Of a stretch of 6,021 nt of DNA, positions 5,718 through 6,021 are shown piece by piece. The notes under the pieces are model-generated. The model made no database searches. It saw nothing but the letters and a program-made list of their open reading frames with translations, and had not been told where the DNA came from. Made by a program: the position numbers and the translations under genes. This DNA comes from Oscillospiraceae bacterium. GTDB taxonomy: Bacteria; Bacillota; Clostridia; Saccharofermentanales; Saccharofermentanaceae. The first letter of the stretch is position 1. Every line of letters begins with the position of its first letter. The stretch lies in NCBI GenBank assembly GCA_902782985.1, contig CACZPC010000230.1, positions 1 through 6,021 on the forward strand, in the 5' to 3' direction.

Positions 5718-5746
5718 ACTATAGCACAGTGAAAATTGACTGTCAA
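5718..5746 (-). promoter_or_regulatory. Strong sigma-A-type promoter for the peptide operon
   Basis: On the minus strand TTGACA (5746-5741, perfect) is followed after exactly 17 bases by TATAGT (5723-5718, 5/6), and TG-C just before it gives an extended -10 as well. This is the best promoter in the window. It points at the peptide gene, with a start near 5711. An 11-bp perfect palindrome, TTGACAGTCAA (5746-5736), covers the -35 box and the start of the spacer, so a dimeric regulator could act here; that part is inference. Confidence 0.7.
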
Positions 5747-5823
5747 CCGATCCTGAAGCCTTGGAAAATGTAAGGATCTGTTGATCTATGCTCATACGCA
5801 ATTGTCTTTTTCTATGAGAGGGA

Positions 5824-6018
5824 ATGCCAATGGCGTCATCTGCGTATTATGCTCGAAATGCTGATATTACGCTGTTTAGCGACTGTGATTTATGCGCAGG
5901 CTCCCTTTTTGCGACAGATCTTGAAGATGCATCGCGATTGGTGCAAAACAGTCGATCTAAGGGCGGATCCCAACATGGGTATTTTTGTGGCAAATCAGAA
6001 ACCCGTAAAATATTATAA
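5824..6018 (+). CDS. Possible 64-residue protein, unrecognised
   Basis: An ATG at 5824 (or 5830, which is 7 bases after AGAGGG and so better spaced) opens a frame that stops at 6016-6018. The product has Cys21, Cys24, His51 and Cys55, which could bind a metal ion, but matches no family I know, has no membrane segment and no clear promoter. The opposite strand is also open from the right edge to a stop at 5849-5847 with a composition that looks even less like protein. The stretch may hold no gene at all. Confidence 0.2.
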   Translation: MPMASSAYYARNADITLFSDCDLCAGSLFATDLEDASRLVQNSRSKGGSQHGYFCGKSETRKIL

Positions 6019-6021
6019 TAT

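Larger units (their letters stand above)
5455..5823. other. Long AT-rich leader and intergenic region upstream of the peptide gene
   Basis: These 369 bases hold no convincing gene. In the minus-strand direction they hold the strong promoter at 5718-5746, an 18-codon reading frame at 5643-5699, two further TATAAT boxes (5569-5564 and 5538-5533), a diverged repeat of the peptide start region and the peptide ribosome site. An alternating AC run lies at about 5668-5678. A 6-bp inverted repeat (GAGATC at 5600-5605, GATCTC at 5686-5691) and another (CTCATA 5791-5796, TATGAG 5813-5818) are too short to call a structure. If transcription starts near 5711, the peptide mRNA has an unusually long leader of about 257 bases. 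Confidence 0.6.

Noticed and set aside
5736..5741. Plus-strand TTGACT as a -35 box for the frame at 5824
   Set aside because: No acceptable -10 box lies 16-18 bases downstream; the element is better explained as half of the palindrome over the minus-strand promoter.
5847..6020. Minus-strand frame open from the right edge to the stop at 5849-5847
   Set aside because: About 57 codons with a composition unlike a folded protein and no known motif; it lies antisense to another equally weak frame, so coding is not supported.

Overview
The window looks like part of the chromosome of a Gram-positive bacterium of the Bacillota, most probably a gut or rumen Clostridia. This is inferred from strong AGGAGG-type ribosome binding sites, sigma-A-like promoters with extended -10 boxes, a double-glycine peptide exported by a C39-peptidase ABC transporter, an HlyD-type partner with a Gram-positive-style N-terminus, and an SseB-domain protein. 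No 16S or other species marker is present, so the assignment is tentative.

Layout, left to right. (1) 1-401, minus strand: the N-terminal part of a HAD-superfamily hydrolase that runs off the left edge. (2) 402-531: a divergent promoter region with two interleaved extended -10 promoters. (3) 532-2451, plus strand: a 639-residue membrane protein joining transmembrane helices, an EF-Tu domain-2-like beta barrel without any GTPase domain, and two SseB-like domains. (4) 2452-5454, minus strand: a compact peptide export operon read right to left, made of a 54-residue double-glycine precursor peptide, a C39 peptidase/ABC exporter and a very short HlyD-like adaptor. The plus-strand gene and the operon converge with touching stop codons (TGATCA). 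(5) 5455-5823: an AT-rich leader with a near-consensus minus-strand promoter about 260 bases upstream of the peptide start, two further possible -10 boxes and a tiny upstream reading frame. (6) 5824-6021: no recognisable gene; a 64-residue plus-strand reading frame is possible but weak.

How the operon should work: the precursor MFKTLNETELMTVNGG-core is made from a consensus ribosome binding site. The exporter's N-terminal C39 domain cuts after the GG and its ABC module exports a 38-residue, cysteine-free, Tyr/Trp/Val-rich basic core with help from the adaptor. A hairpin with a poor U-tract between the peptide gene and the exporter gene probably lets only part of transcription continue, so that more peptide than transporter is made. 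No immunity gene, modification enzyme or regulator is recognisable in the window. The unusual points are the cysteine-free aromatic core, an adaptor lacking the whole lipoyl/coiled-coil insert, a 39-bp in-frame repeat just before the peptide start, and possible RNA pairing between the terminator arm and the peptide ribosome binding site.
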